Shown here piece after piece: positions 54,507 through 64,000 of a DNA stretch of 64,000 bases (the stretch's first letter is position 1; every line of letters starts with the position of its first letter). A program made the translations under genes and the position numbers. The notes below the pieces were generated by a model. That model was not told where the DNA came from. It saw nothing but the letters and a program-made list of their open reading frames with translations, and did not search any database. This stretch comes from Candidatus Caldarchaeum subterraneum (lineage in GTDB: Archaea > Thermoproteota > Nitrososphaeria_A > Caldarchaeales > Caldarchaeaceae): assembly GCA_937934305.1 (NCBI GenBank), contig CALHAG010000009.1, positions 1 to 64,000 on the forward strand, given 5' to 3'.

Positions 54507-55730
54507 TTGACAGTAACGGAGCGTAAGGAGATAAGAAAAATCGAAGTGTATGATGTCGGTGAAGGAGCACTCAAGATCAGCTACGGCCCCCAGCACCCCG
54601 GCACTGGACACTTCAGGCTAATCATCACCGTTCTCGGCGACACAGTTCTTGAAGCAGAACCAGACCCGGGTTTCGTCCACAGGGGAGAGGAGAAACTCGC
54701 AGAATACAAGACATGGATTACAAACATACCGCATCTCGAGAGGCCGGTCATCCTCGATTCCGCTGGCATACAGTATCCATATGTCTTGGCTGTGGAGAAG
54801 CTGATGGGTATAGAGCCCCCCGAGAGGGCTAAATACCTCCGCGTCATCATGGCTGAGCTGCAGCGTATCGCCAGCCACCTCTACTGGTTCGCCCTATACG
54901 GTGTCTTCCTTGGAAACTCGACCATGTTTCTATGGTGCTTTGGCGACCGCGAATACCTTGTCGACCTCACCTCGCTGATAGGAGGCCAACGCATAACCCA
55001 TAGCTACTTCGAGCCCGGCGGTGTCCGCAACGACATGCCTTCTAAGGTTCCGCAACCACTCTTGAAAGAGTTTAACCGCTACTATAGGATGGTGATGGGC
55101 AACGATTTGCCCGCCGACGCTGAGCAGCTCCGCAAATACATCACATATGTCTGCGAATGTTTCGACAAGCGGCTTGATGACTACTGGGACCTCTTCTTCA
55201 ACAACGAGCTCTTCATCTCAAGGACAAGAAACGTGGGCATTCTCAAGCCGGAGGATGCAATTAAGCTGGGAGTGGTTGGAACAACTCTCAGAGCATCTGG
55301 GATAAAGTTTGACAACAGGCTAAACAACCCATACGACGTCTACAGCCAGCTCAAGTTCGAGATACCGGTGGGAGAGCGTGGCGACTGCTACGACCGAGCC
55401 ATCGTAGGCTTCAAGGAGATGAGGGAAAGCTGCAAAATCATTTCACAAGCGGCTGAGATGATGCCCGATGGCCCCGTAAAGGTTAAGCAGCATCCCATAA
55501 ACATAAGGGTTCCTGCGGGTGAGGCTGTGGCGAGGACAGAGGCTGCGCGAGGCGAGATGATGTACTATGTCAGGAGCGAGGGAGGTGATAAGCCCTACCG
55601 TGTAAAAATAAGCACACCCTCTTTCCGCCTAATACCCGCCATAAAGTATCTGCTTAGAGGAGAGGAGATAGCCAACATACCGCCGATATACTGGTCTCTC
55701 AACTACTGGCCAGTCGAGGCTGACCGCTGA
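54507..55730 (+). CDS. nuoD: NADH-quinone oxidoreductase subunit D
   Basis: SYGPQHPGTGHFRLI; DPGFVHRGEEKLAEYKTW; RVIMAELQRIASHLYWFALYG; VGERGDCYDRAIVGFKEMRESCKII. Confidence 0.95.
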   Translation: MTVTERKEIRKIEVYDVGEGALKISYGPQHPGTGHFRLIITVLGDTVLEAEPDPGFVHRGEEKLAEYKTWITNIPHLERPVILDSAGIQYPYVLAVEKLMGIEPPERAKYLRVIMAELQRIASHLYWFALYGVFLGNSTMFLWCFGDREYLVDLTSLIGGQRITHSYFEPGGVRNDMPSKVPQPLLKEFNRYYRMVMGNDLPADAEQLRKYITYVCECFDKRLDDYWDLFFNNELFISRTRNVGILKPEDAIKLGVVGTTLRASGIKFDNRLNNPYDVYSQLKFEIPVGERGDCYDRAIVGFKEMRESCKIISQAAEMMPDGPVKVKQHPINIRVPAGEAVARTEAARGEMMYYVRSEGGDKPYRVKISTPSFRLIPAIKYLLRGEEIANIPPIYWSLNYWPVEADR

Positions 55731-55732
55731 AG

Positions 55733-58216
55733 CTACATAAAGCTCTCAAGGCTCGTTAACCCGATGATACTGTCGAAATCAATCTCGAGCGGGTCGAGAA
55801 CCTGCTCAAAAGTCGACCTCATGTACTCGATGTATTTATCGACATCTATGTTTTCTCTTTTGGCCAGCTGGAGCGGCGTGACACCGTCTTTGTCCTTTGT
55901 CTTGACATAGCTGATGATGTCGCCGGGCCCGACCTTGATGCCGAGGCTTTGAAGCTTCTTCGCAGCCTTTACGTGCTGAGGCGTTGTCTTCTCATATCGC
56001 TCGATGGTCTTCGACATCATTACACGGAAGGCGAGCTGGTCAATTTCAAAGGTCCTGTTCTTTAGCCTCGAGTACCATGTCGCGATAACCTGTCGAATGT
56101 TCTTCTTCACCGTCTCCAGCTCCTCAGCAGACTTGACCTCCGCAAGCTGCTTTAACATATCGTCAAAAGCCTCCTTGATGAAGACTGGGATGTTTCTCTT
56201 CTTACCCGTCAGGCCCTTTACGTCAACAACACCCCTGTCCGTTACCCCTAAATAGTTTTTCTTCCTTTTGCTGAAGACGACGTAGCGGTAGACTTTGTCG
56301 AACTCTAGGTCAAGCCTGAATTTTTCACGGGCCCATCTAATCAGTTCATGGACAAGCTCCTGCTTCTCAGCCTTGAGGAATATCGAGTCAGTGTCGCCGT
56401 ACACCACGGTGACGCCAAGGGATTTCGCCTTCTCTACGGCGGAGGAGAAGACGTATCTTCCGATAGCTGTGGTGCTCTCAGCCAGCGGAGGACAGTAGAG
56501 TGGAAATTCTTCAAACCCCAGCACACCGTAGCTGGCGTTTAGAAAAACCTTCAAAGCCCTCTGTACAACCTCGTACCAGCTTCTCGTCACGGGGTCGAGA
56601 GACTTGTTCGAAGCCATCGGCTTATACCATCTGACACGGATGTCTCTAATCACTCCGATAATGCTGCTCTGAATTCCTCTCCTCTCCCTGCATACCCAGT
56701 GTGTTGTCTCTGGGATGGTGTTTGTTCTGCAGCTTTCATGTCCACAGTTTATCGTCTCGAAGCTTAGGTTGTATTCCTTCAGTATGCTTGGGTATAGGGA
56801 TGCGAAGTCGAGGACGGTTACGTTGAAGTGGACGCCAGGTACGGGTTCGACGACGAGAGCTCCGCGGTATTTCTTGCCCTCGATGATTGCTTTAGTTGTG
56901 GTGCCGCCCTTCGCGTTTATCAGCTCCTCCTTACGCGGGATAAGCCAGTTGCGGCCTCGGAGCTCCCAGTAGAGAAGATTCTTAATCCATCCGCTTACGC
57001 CGTGTCTGCACACATCCTCGATAGGCATCTTGCTTATCCGTGAAATTACGGCCATCAGCCTGAGTATGAGACGGTCGCCGGCCTCAACCATGTCGCGTAG
57101 AAGACGCGAGTCGCGGTAGCTGTAATCCGCGAGCTCTTGCAATGATAGCTCGTTGAGTGTTTTGGAGAGCTCGACTTTTCCTACACCTATCAACGCCTTG
57201 GCAACGCCGTCAAGTGTGTGTTCGCGATACCTGTTGTCAAAGGCGTAGACCTGTACCGATTTGTTGTTGAAGAATCTGTAGAGGTCTAGGTGTATTCCCC
57301 GCCGTAGAGAGGCTCCTTCTCTGCCGAGGGTGATGGGTATTCTGCTCTTCGGTATGCCGAGTTTCTCAGCTCTGTTGCGGAGATATGGGAGGTCGAAGTC
57401 GTCGCCGTTGAAGGTCACCACTATAGGGTAGGAGTCAATTATCTCGAAGCATCTGCTCAGGAGCGCTGTTTCATCGTCAAACACCTCGACGCTGTATTCG
57501 CCGCCGTTGAAAGTCATGTCGACACCGTCCCGCCTCAGGACAAGCACCTTACCCATACCTCTAGTGCCTGAGAAAGAGACAGCCACGACTCTGTCCACGG
57601 GGTTGCTGGGGCTGGGGACCTTGGTGGGCGAGTCGCTCAAAATCTCGATGTCAAGGCCGGTGAAATCGACCATGGGATGCTCAGACTCCAGCATCCGCAG
57701 CCAATTCTCCATCTCATCCCGCTCCTCACCCGAGAGGTCAGAGAAAAACTGTTGAAGAATGTTTTCCACCTTGGATTTCTCTCCATACACAGGGATGAGC
57801 TCATCATTCTTTTTCTCGTAAATCATGCTTGGTGTGAGCCGCATGTCGTAAACATAGTTCAGGTGATAGGGTATGTCAGCTTCCCACGCAGGGATAAGTT
57901 CTCGGATAGATTTTTTGCTTCCCCCGACAGCAAGGGGGTCAGTTGCCTGAATAAGCGTCATCTCCCGCATCTTATCAGCTATGCTGTCATACTTCGTGAC
58001 CTTGATAAAAGCCGTGGCACCTGCTTCACGCAGAGCCTGGTTCTTCTCAAGCTCTTGGACCGGCTGGTCGGTTAAGCAGTATGGCTTGTGACCAGTTGGG
58101 TCCATGTATATCTCCACGGTGTTTGTGGAGAGGTTGAGAAGCTTAAGGAATGCTTTCCTCTCCTGGCCATCGTATCCAACGCCGAGTAGAAAATATCGCT
58201 CCACCATGAAAACCAA
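55733..58216 (-). CDS. polB: Family B DNA polymerase
   Basis: Exo motifs DFTGLDIEIL, VVTFNGDDFDLPYL, YSYRDSRLLRDMV; Pol motifs DFASLYPSILKEYNLS, KVFLNASYGVLGF, VVYGDTDSIF. Confidence 0.95.
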   Translation of the reverse strand: MVFMVERYFLLGVGYDGQERKAFLKLLNLSTNTVEIYMDPTGHKPYCLTDQPVQELEKNQALREAGATAFIKVTKYDSIADKMREMTLIQATDPLAVGGSKKSIRELIPAWEADIPYHLNYVYDMRLTPSMIYEKKNDELIPVYGEKSKVENILQQFFSDLSGEERDEMENWLRMLESEHPMVDFTGLDIEILSDSPTKVPSPSNPVDRVVAVSFSGTRGMGKVLVLRRDGVDMTFNGGEYSVEVFDDETALLSRCFEIIDSYPIVVTFNGDDFDLPYLRNRAEKLGIPKSRIPITLGREGASLRRGIHLDLYRFFNNKSVQVYAFDNRYREHTLDGVAKALIGVGKVELSKTLNELSLQELADYSYRDSRLLRDMVEAGDRLILRLMAVISRISKMPIEDVCRHGVSGWIKNLLYWELRGRNWLIPRKEELINAKGGTTTKAIIEGKKYRGALVVEPVPGVHFNVTVLDFASLYPSILKEYNLSFETINCGHESCRTNTIPETTHWVCRERRGIQSSIIGVIRDIRVRWYKPMASNKSLDPVTRSWYEVVQRALKVFLNASYGVLGFEEFPLYCPPLAESTTAIGRYVFSSAVEKAKSLGVTVVYGDTDSIFLKAEKQELVHELIRWAREKFRLDLEFDKVYRYVVFSKRKKNYLGVTDRGVVDVKGLTGKKRNIPVFIKEAFDDMLKQLAEVKSAEELETVKKNIRQVIATWYSRLKNRTFEIDQLAFRVMMSKTIERYEKTTPQHVKAAKKLQSLGIKVGPGDIISYVKTKDKDGVTPLQLAKRENIDVDKYIEYMRSTFEQVLDPLEIDFDSIIGLTSLESFM

Positions 58217-58240
58217 GATAACATTGGTTCCGATGGATAT

Positions 58241-59128
58241 TTAGGTTTCCTCCGCAGAGGCGAGTGTTTCAAAAATTATTCGGGCAGCGAGCGCGGCAGT
58301 TGCACCGTTGTCGAAGAGCGGGTTAACCTCAACTACATCCAAACCAGATGGTCTAAAGGCTCCTAGCGTTGAGACAAGGTCAATAACCTGTGTCGGGGTG
58401 AGGCCCTCGGGTTCAGGGTTTCCCACACCGGGGCAGAATCCCGGGTCCACCACGTCGATATCAACCGATACGTATGGACGGCCGTCTCCCACGACTTCTT
58501 CAAGAATCTTCAACACTCTCCGCCTATCATCCATCTCACTTGCCTTAACGAACATGATTCCATGGTTTTTTGCGAACATCTCCTCTGCGGGGTCGAAGCC
58601 CCTAACACCTATGACTGCCACTGGTTTGTTGGGAAATTTTTCCACGAGACGACGTAAATAAGATGCGTGATTGAACCGTAGACCAAGATACTCGTCACGC
58701 AAGTCAAAATGTGCGTCGAGAACTACGATACTTGACGATTCCTTTGCAAGAGATTTGAAGCAAGAATATGTGAAGCTGTGCTCCCCGCCAATCATAACAG
58801 GAGTTTTTCCCGAAGCCGATATCATCTCAACAACCTTTGCCACTTTTCTAAGCATTTTCGGCAGCTTGTACTCGAAGATGATGTCGCCGAGGTCGGCTAT
58901 TTTGGCTGCGGATATGTCGAAGTTTTTCCGATAGCTGTTGGCCTCGATGTTTGCGCTGAACCTGCGGACGGCTTCGGGGCCATATCTACAACCAGGCCGA
59001 AAGCTGCTGGTCAAGTCATAAGGGACGCCGAAAACACAGTATCGTGCATCCTCATACCCAACCTCCACGCCGGAGAAAACAATCCCCTTCTGCAGATAGA
59101 ATGAAAGCTCGCTCGTCTCCATGCTCAT
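58241..59128 (-). CDS. speB: Agmatinase/arginase-family ureohydrolase
   Basis: MIGGEHSFTY; VVLDAHFDLRDEYLGLRFNHASYLRRL; VSVDIDVVDPGFCPGVGNPEPEGLTP; start at internal ATG 59128 or 59122. Confidence 0.92.
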   Translation of the reverse strand: MSMETSELSFYLQKGIVFSGVEVGYEDARYCVFGVPYDLTSSFRPGCRYGPEAVRRFSANIEANSYRKNFDISAAKIADLGDIIFEYKLPKMLRKVAKVVEMISASGKTPVMIGGEHSFTYSCFKSLAKESSSIVVLDAHFDLRDEYLGLRFNHASYLRRLVEKFPNKPVAVIGVRGFDPAEEMFAKNHGIMFVKASEMDDRRRVLKILEEVVGDGRPYVSVDIDVVDPGFCPGVGNPEPEGLTPTQVIDLVSTLGAFRPSGLDVVEVNPLFDNGATAALAARIIFETLASAEET

Positions 59129-59175
59129 ACTGTGTTGAAATCGTTTAAATAGAGTTTTGCCTCCTCGGTGGATAG

Positions 59176-61380
59176 ATGTGGAACTGGAGGACACTCGCCG
59201 TCTTCGGCGCGGCTTTTCTCATCAGGGCTGTTTTGGCGCCCTTCTTCGGTCATTCATGGGATATGTATGTCTGGGTTAAGAGCGGTGAGATGTTCTCCAG
59301 CGGCGTCGACATCTACTCTGTCAAAAATTTGACCGATTTTCCGTGGGGTTTCTACGCTTATCCGCCCATATGGCTCTACTGGCTCGGGTTCGCCCACGCT
59401 GTCTCCGGTTTCTTCCCCAGTCTTAGTTTTCAAGTGTTCGTCATCAAGCTCCCTATTATTTTGTCTGACCTGGCTGTGGCTGTTCTGATTTCTAGGCTGG
59501 CGGCTGAGTTGGGTGGGTTGAGGTATGCTGGATTGGCTTCGCTTCTCTGGCTCTTCAACCCTCTGGTCATCGCCATTTCGGCTGTATGGGGAATGTTCGA
59601 CTCGATTGCGGTGGCGTTAACGCTTCTCGGGGTCTTGCTCGCATATCGGAGAAAATATGCGGCCTCTGCGTTTGTGTTAGGGGTTGGTGGAGCTGTCAAG
59701 TTATACCCCCTGTTCCTGATGCTTCCCCTCCTAGTCTACATGAAGCCAATATCTCTGAAGAAATTCCTCTCAACCATCATAGCCTGCGTCTCTGGGCTAA
59801 TCATACCAGCCGCACCATACATCACCAACCCAGTTCCTCTAGTCGAGAAGCTGTTCTACCACTTTGGAAACATCGGCAGCTTCACCTACTGGACAGCCCT
59901 CAGCCTCATATCGCCTCCAGCGGCCATACCAGCGTTATCCTACGGCTTCTTCGCTGCAATACTCTACATCATCTACCGAAGAACCCTCAGAAACGATAGC
60001 CCCAGCCTCTTCGACCTCTCACAATTAACCTTGGTGGCTTTCTTAGCCACTTCCGCAAAGGTGAACGTCCAATATGTTTTATGGGTTCTCCCATTTCTTA
60101 CAATCTCGTCTCTGCGCAGCGCAAGCCGAGAGCTGCGTATGAACACTGTGCTTCTCGTGGCCGCTGGCCTTCTGTTTATCGCCGCTTCACAGGTAGCGCT
60201 CGCCATATTTGACCTGCGAAACCTTGGGAGGATAGTTGTTTCCCGGGAGGTTGAGTCGATGACCATCGGCGGCGTGGCGTTGGCTCTTTCAGCTATTTTC
60301 GGAGGCTCTAGGTTTATTGTTTTGCTTACATCGCTGATAGGGGTCCGTAGAAATGTTTGGAATGTTCAGAGAATTACCATTGCTTCGCTGTTGGTTGTTT
60401 TCGTTCTTGTTATAGCGGTATTCCCCGTCGGCAGGGGCGTGGTTATGCCAAGGGCCTCGGTTGTCGTCGGCGTCACAGAAGGTGTTGAAGCCCTCTTCAC
60501 GAAGACAGAAAGCTTCGGCCTGGAAGCGGTTGCAGACAGGTTTTTCATGACTCATCTAGTGATTCCCTTCGGACCCGAGCCCTACATCTATGGGGGAAAC
60601 TTTGGCGAATCCTCGAGGTTTAAGCTCACCAACGACATGTGGCTGGAAAATGATTTGACAAACCTGGCATCCAAGCTGAAAACCATGGGTGTAAAACCTG
60701 TTCTCGGCCTCTATCTCAAAACAAGCTATGTCTCCGTACATTTTGGATACCATGGCTATAATTCTTCCAGACTTTTATCAGAGTTCGGTAGATGTGTGTC
60801 TCCCGGCGGGGATATTGTTTTTTCCTGTGTGACTGACTCGGGCGAGGTTTTCGCAGATTTTTTGGCTGAAAAAGTTGTTGCAACCGTTACCCGAATGGGG
60901 TATGTAGGTGTTTATGTTATGGGGTTTGACTGGATTAGTCCCAACTCAGACGTCGATGGCTTCGCACAGTTTATCTCAAGCTTGACGAGCAAGGCGAAGA
61001 ACCGAGGACTTCTAGTGTTTGTTGAGGTCGACCCCGTTATAGCGAGAAACGGGTTCTCTCCAGCAGTTGAAAATATTATGACTCATGCTGATTACATCGT
61101 TTTGCTCACAAACCCCTTCGTCAAAAATTTGGAGAACCCATTGCAGGGAAACTATACTATAGCTGAATACAAGAGGCTGATAGGCATGTTTGCTGAGAAG
61201 GCTTCAGGCGTCGCCAAGGTGCTATACTCTCTTCACGTCATGGACATTGCCAAGGGTTGGATGACGCCTGCTTTGCAGATTCAGCTCGAGGTTAACGAGT
61301 TTTCCTCGGTTAAGAATGTCTATGGATATGCTGTCTACCATGTCAGCCGTTATTTACCGATGAAGCTCTCGGTCAGCTAG
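59176..61380 (+). CDS. GT-C-like multi-TM glycosyltransferase fused to C-terminal soluble TIM-barrel-like domain
   Basis: N-terminal ~400 aa: GHSWDMYVWVKSGEMFSSGVDIYSVKN..., FYAYPPIWLYWLGFA, many TMs; C-terminal ~300 aa without TMs, with TIM-barrel-like pattern (MGVKPVLGLYLKT..., MGYVGVYVMGFDWIS..., RGLLVFVEVDPVIA). Confidence 0.75.
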   Translation: MWNWRTLAVFGAAFLIRAVLAPFFGHSWDMYVWVKSGEMFSSGVDIYSVKNLTDFPWGFYAYPPIWLYWLGFAHAVSGFFPSLSFQVFVIKLPIILSDLAVAVLISRLAAELGGLRYAGLASLLWLFNPLVIAISAVWGMFDSIAVALTLLGVLLAYRRKYAASAFVLGVGGAVKLYPLFLMLPLLVYMKPISLKKFLSTIIACVSGLIIPAAPYITNPVPLVEKLFYHFGNIGSFTYWTALSLISPPAAIPALSYGFFAAILYIIYRRTLRNDSPSLFDLSQLTLVAFLATSAKVNVQYVLWVLPFLTISSLRSASRELRMNTVLLVAAGLLFIAASQVALAIFDLRNLGRIVVSREVESMTIGGVALALSAIFGGSRFIVLLTSLIGVRRNVWNVQRITIASLLVVFVLVIAVFPVGRGVVMPRASVVVGVTEGVEALFTKTESFGLEAVADRFFMTHLVIPFGPEPYIYGGNFGESSRFKLTNDMWLENDLTNLASKLKTMGVKPVLGLYLKTSYVSVHFGYHGYNSSRLLSEFGRCVSPGGDIVFSCVTDSGEVFADFLAEKVVATVTRMGYVGVYVMGFDWISPNSDVDGFAQFISSLTSKAKNRGLLVFVEVDPVIARNGFSPAVENIMTHADYIVLLTNPFVKNLENPLQGNYTIAEYKRLIGMFAEKASGVAKVLYSLHVMDIAKGWMTPALQIQLEVNEFSSVKNVYGYAVYHVSRYLPMKLSVS

Positions 61381-61834
61381 TTTCTGGGGGTAGTCGTCGC
61401 CATTTCGGCACCTGCGGGTAAGCAACGCCGTTGATATCCACCAAAGCTGTTCCGAGGAGATGCCCCCTGTAGCGGCCTATCACTGTTTTATGGTTTTGTT
61501 TCCCAACTTTTACAGGGTCTCCTCTCATCCACTTGACAGCATCCTCTTTCGTAAGCTCCACCACATGCGCCTCTGGAAGCAGTGAGACAAACTTGCATCC
61601 CTCAATAGTTAATGTGACAAAGTTTTTCCTCTGCTTGGCCACGTAGATACCTGCGTTCATAACTCCTCGGAAAAGTGCGGCGGCTCGGTAAGCCTCCTCT
61701 GACAAGACCCTTATCTTACCCTCGCCCGTTTTCACGAACACATAACCTTCCGTCTGCAGTCTAGCCCCGAAACTCCGCATCACCTCGTCAGAGAGATTTT
61801 GCAGCTCATGCTTCTCCATTTTCTTCAAGCCCAA
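61373..61834 (-). CDS. PUA-domain RNA-binding protein
   Basis: RFFRGVMNAGIYVAK-like and VVELTKEDAVKWMRGDPVKVGKQNHKTVIGRYRGHLLGTALVDINGVAYPQVPKWRR. Confidence 0.8.
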   Translation of the reverse strand: MGLKKMEKHELQNLSDEVMRSFGARLQTEGYVFVKTGEGKIRVLSEEAYRAAALFRGVMNAGIYVAKQRKNFVTLTIEGCKFVSLLPEAHVVELTKEDAVKWMRGDPVKVGKQNHKTVIGRYRGHLLGTALVDINGVAYPQVPKWRRLPPETS

Positions 61835-61837
61835 TGA

Positions 61838-62800
61838 TCACCCTGGCTTCCTTATCTTAGCTATGTAAAAGCCTTCGGCACCGCTCTGGAAAGGCCATAT
61901 CCTCACCGTCTTACGAACCTCTGGTGAAAAAATTCGGCCACCCCATTCATCAAAACCCGAATCATATTCAAGACCGTTTAGGGTGATTGGAAGAACTTCA
62001 GCCTCTTCAAATTTCTCCAGCAAATTGTTCACAACAGCCTCGTTTTCGATTGGATGGAATGTGCAGGTGGAGTATATCAGAACACCTCCGGGCTTGAGGG
62101 CCATGTAGCCCGAGAACAAGAGGCTTGTCTGAAGCCTTGAAAGCCTTATCGAGGAATGCGTTGTCCAGTTTCGCAAAACGCTCCAATCTTTGGAGCCTAT
62201 TCCGAGAGATGTACAGGGCGCATCTATCATGACTCTGTCAAACATCTCCCTATGCCTGTAGCCGAACCTTCTCCCATCCGCGAGAGTCAACACACCGTTA
62301 ACAACCCCGCATCTCTGCATGTTAGATGAAAGGGCTTTGATACGTGTCCTTGAGACATCGTTTGCCACAATCACGCCTTCACCGCATAACTTGGCCGCTA
62401 TGTGCGTTGTTTTGCTCCCGGGGGCGGCGCAGAGGTCGAGAACCCAGTGACCAGGCTCAACGTCCAAAAGCTCGGTGACAAGGATTGAGACAGGGCCCTG
62501 TGCATAAACATAGCCCAACATGTGCCAGAGAGAAACAGTCAACAACCCCTCTGGCTCCGCGTAGAAACCATCGACCGTGAAAGGAATTTTTCTAACAGTC
62601 AACCCCTCCTCTTGGAGCAGCTTCAGACAATTTTCAGGGTCTATCTTGAGAGTGTTAACGCGAAACGAGTCAGGCAGCGGCTTGGAATATGCCTCGAGAA
62701 GCATGTCCATTGTATCAGGGATAATTGCCTCGAGAAAACTTCGCAGGTCTTGGGACAGCTGGACACTCATTTCACCACTCGACCCGTTGCAGATGCCCAA
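61838..62800 (-). CDS. NOL1/NOP2/Sun-family RNA m5C methyltransferase
   Basis: VLDLCAAPGSKTTHIAAKL; RVMIDAPCTSLGIGSK; GGVLIYSTCTFHPIENEAVV. Confidence 0.93.
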   Translation of the reverse strand: MGICNGSSGEMSVQLSQDLRSFLEAIIPDTMDMLLEAYSKPLPDSFRVNTLKIDPENCLKLLQEEGLTVRKIPFTVDGFYAEPEGLLTVSLWHMLGYVYAQGPVSILVTELLDVEPGHWVLDLCAAPGSKTTHIAAKLCGEGVIVANDVSRTRIKALSSNMQRCGVVNGVLTLADGRRFGYRHREMFDRVMIDAPCTSLGIGSKDWSVLRNWTTHSSIRLSRLQTSLLFSGYMALKPGGVLIYSTCTFHPIENEAVVNNLLEKFEEAEVLPITLNGLEYDSGFDEWGGRIFSPEVRKTVRIWPFQSGAEGFYIAKIRKPG

Positions 62801-63390
62801 ATCAATAGGTCAAGCTCCGCAGGCGTCAAACCAATTTTCTCCGCGTGGTTGACAAATTTTCTCTCGTAATCAAGATAACGGCCATATGAATAGGGATACT
62901 CTATTTTGTTGATGATTCCGTTAGCAGCCATATATCTTAGTATGTGTCGGTCGAGAATCGCGAGACCATCGAATCCTATGTTACGGAGAAAATGGCTCGC
63001 CTCCTTCATCCCCATACCCAGCACATCATTCACCAGAAATCTCCTTATCTCCTCATGTGACCTACCACTTCTAACAACAGCAAGAACATCATCAAACCCC
63101 TTCAAGGCCTCCACAATATGCCGGGCTTTTGTCCTATGAAACCTAACACCCGAGCTTCTCAAAACAGACTCTATCATAGATACTTCTCCTCGCCACAGAA
63201 CTCTATCCCCGAAAAGTTTCTCAACCGCGTTTAAGGCGCTGAGTGCTTTGGTCTGGGGAGTGCATAGGCAGTAAACAAGCTCCTCTAAAATCTTGTCATC
63301 ATCGAAAAAATTTCGCCTAAACTGTTGGACAACAACTCCGATTTCATCCTGGTAGAGAGGAAGCTTCGACAATATTGCCGACGTTTTCAT
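62767..63390 (-). CDS. ogg: N-glycosylase/DNA lyase (archaeal Ogg2-type HhH-GPD)
   Basis: YCLCTPQTKALSALNAVEKL; VRFHRTKARHIVEAL; NDVLGMGMKEASHFLRNIGFDGLAILDRHILRYM. Confidence 0.9.
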   Translation of the reverse strand: MKTSAILSKLPLYQDEIGVVVQQFRRNFFDDDKILEELVYCLCTPQTKALSALNAVEKLFGDRVLWRGEVSMIESVLRSSGVRFHRTKARHIVEALKGFDDVLAVVRSGRSHEEIRRFLVNDVLGMGMKEASHFLRNIGFDGLAILDRHILRYMAANGIINKIEYPYSYGRYLDYERKFVNHAEKIGLTPAELDLLIWASATGRVVK

Positions 63391-63998
63391 CTAAGGTCTT
63401 TGGCTGCCGAGCTCCTTTTAAAGAAAAGTTTGGTCTGCCCCATAGTCATGAGGCTGCTGGTTCTCACCTTCAGCATCAGCGGAATGTCTGAGACTATTTT
63501 GCCGAGGACGAGGCAGCGTCTTGGCGGCATCTTTTTCACGAGTAGCTTAACGGTTTCTGAGTCGATTTTCGATATTTTTGAGATTTTCTCGAGGTCTGTG
63601 TCGTTTGTGAAGTTGAAGAGGAAGATGTTGTCAGCTTGTCTGTAGACGAGTTCGGGTATGGTGTCTGGCTGGTTTGTCACGAAGATGGGGAACATTCCTA
63701 TGTGTCTCATTCTAGTTACGAGGTCCTCCCAATAGGTTTCGCGGAGGTAGAGATGCGCTTCCTCAGCTAATAGGAAAAGGGGCTCTATCTTGTTAGATGA
63801 GAGCAGCATCGATAGGTGGCTGAGCAGGTATTCGACAACTAGTCTTCTTGTGCTAGGGAGTAGTTTGGAGAGGTTGACAACGGTGACGTTGCCGCCGGGT
63901 CTAGGGTTGAGTAGCTCTGCGAGGTCTGTGGGCTCATCGTCAGAAATGAAGCCTGAAGAGTTGATGCTCTCCAGCCTCGAGAGCAGGGCCTCGCGCAC
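63387..63998 (-). CDS. HerA/FtsK-like ATPase, C-terminal portion (5' end outside window)
   Basis: VTVVNLSKLLPSTRRLVVEYLLSHL; PLFLLAEEAHLYLRE; FPIFVTNQPDTIPELVYRQADNIFLFNF; Walker A lies outside the window. Confidence 0.75.
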   Translation of the reverse strand: MREALLSRLESINSSGFISDDEPTDLAELLNPRPGGNVTVVNLSKLLPSTRRLVVEYLLSHLSMLLSSNKIEPLFLLAEEAHLYLRETYWEDLVTRMRHIGMFPIFVTNQPDTIPELVYRQADNIFLFNFTNDTDLEKISKISKIDSETVKLLVKKMPPRRCLVLGKIVSDIPLMLKVRTSSLMTMGQTKLFFKRSSAAKDLR

Positions 63999-64000
63999 AG

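Noticed and set aside
55733-58216. Possible intein in PolB
   Set aside because: Pol motifs are continuous with normal spacing in 827 aa; no HINT/LAGLIDADG insertion.
1-64000. CRISPR arrays, transposons, rRNA operons
   Set aside because: No regularly spaced direct repeats, transposase motifs or rRNA sequence recognised; gaps are too short.

Overview
The window is a dense archaeal chromosome segment with short intergenic gaps, TATA-box promoters about 25 nt upstream of starts, and one tRNA. The gene content (eukaryote-like ubiquitin operon, archaellum, Nuo and A-type cytochrome oxidase modules, non-canonical proteasome beta subunit) fits the Aigarchaeota / 'Candidatus Caldiarchaeum' lineage; this assignment is inferred from gene content only. 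The most striking locus is 25.2-31 kb. It contains a divergent JAMM/Rpn11-like protease and a Ubl-E2-E1-RING operon, i.e. a complete eukaryote-type ubiquitin conjugation/deconjugation pathway. Such an operon has been described for Caldiarchaeum, but several local features deserve follow-up: the Ubl propeptide tail is encoded entirely within the E2 overlap, the Ubl lacks the K48/K63 equivalents, E1 carries a C-terminal beta-grasp domain, a second membrane-anchored RING-like protein has identical zinc-ligand spacing, and coiled-coil genes of unknown function flank the operon. Other points of interest are an archaellum cluster with both ArlD/E-like and candidate ArlX-like genes, a split cytochrome oxidase subunit II, a NuoI-like protein with a ~130-residue insertion between its FeS motifs, a proteasome beta subunit with Ala at the Thr1 position, a candidate C/D box sRNA, and a GT-C/TIM-barrel-like fusion. 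No CRISPR array, transposase or rRNA gene was recognised.
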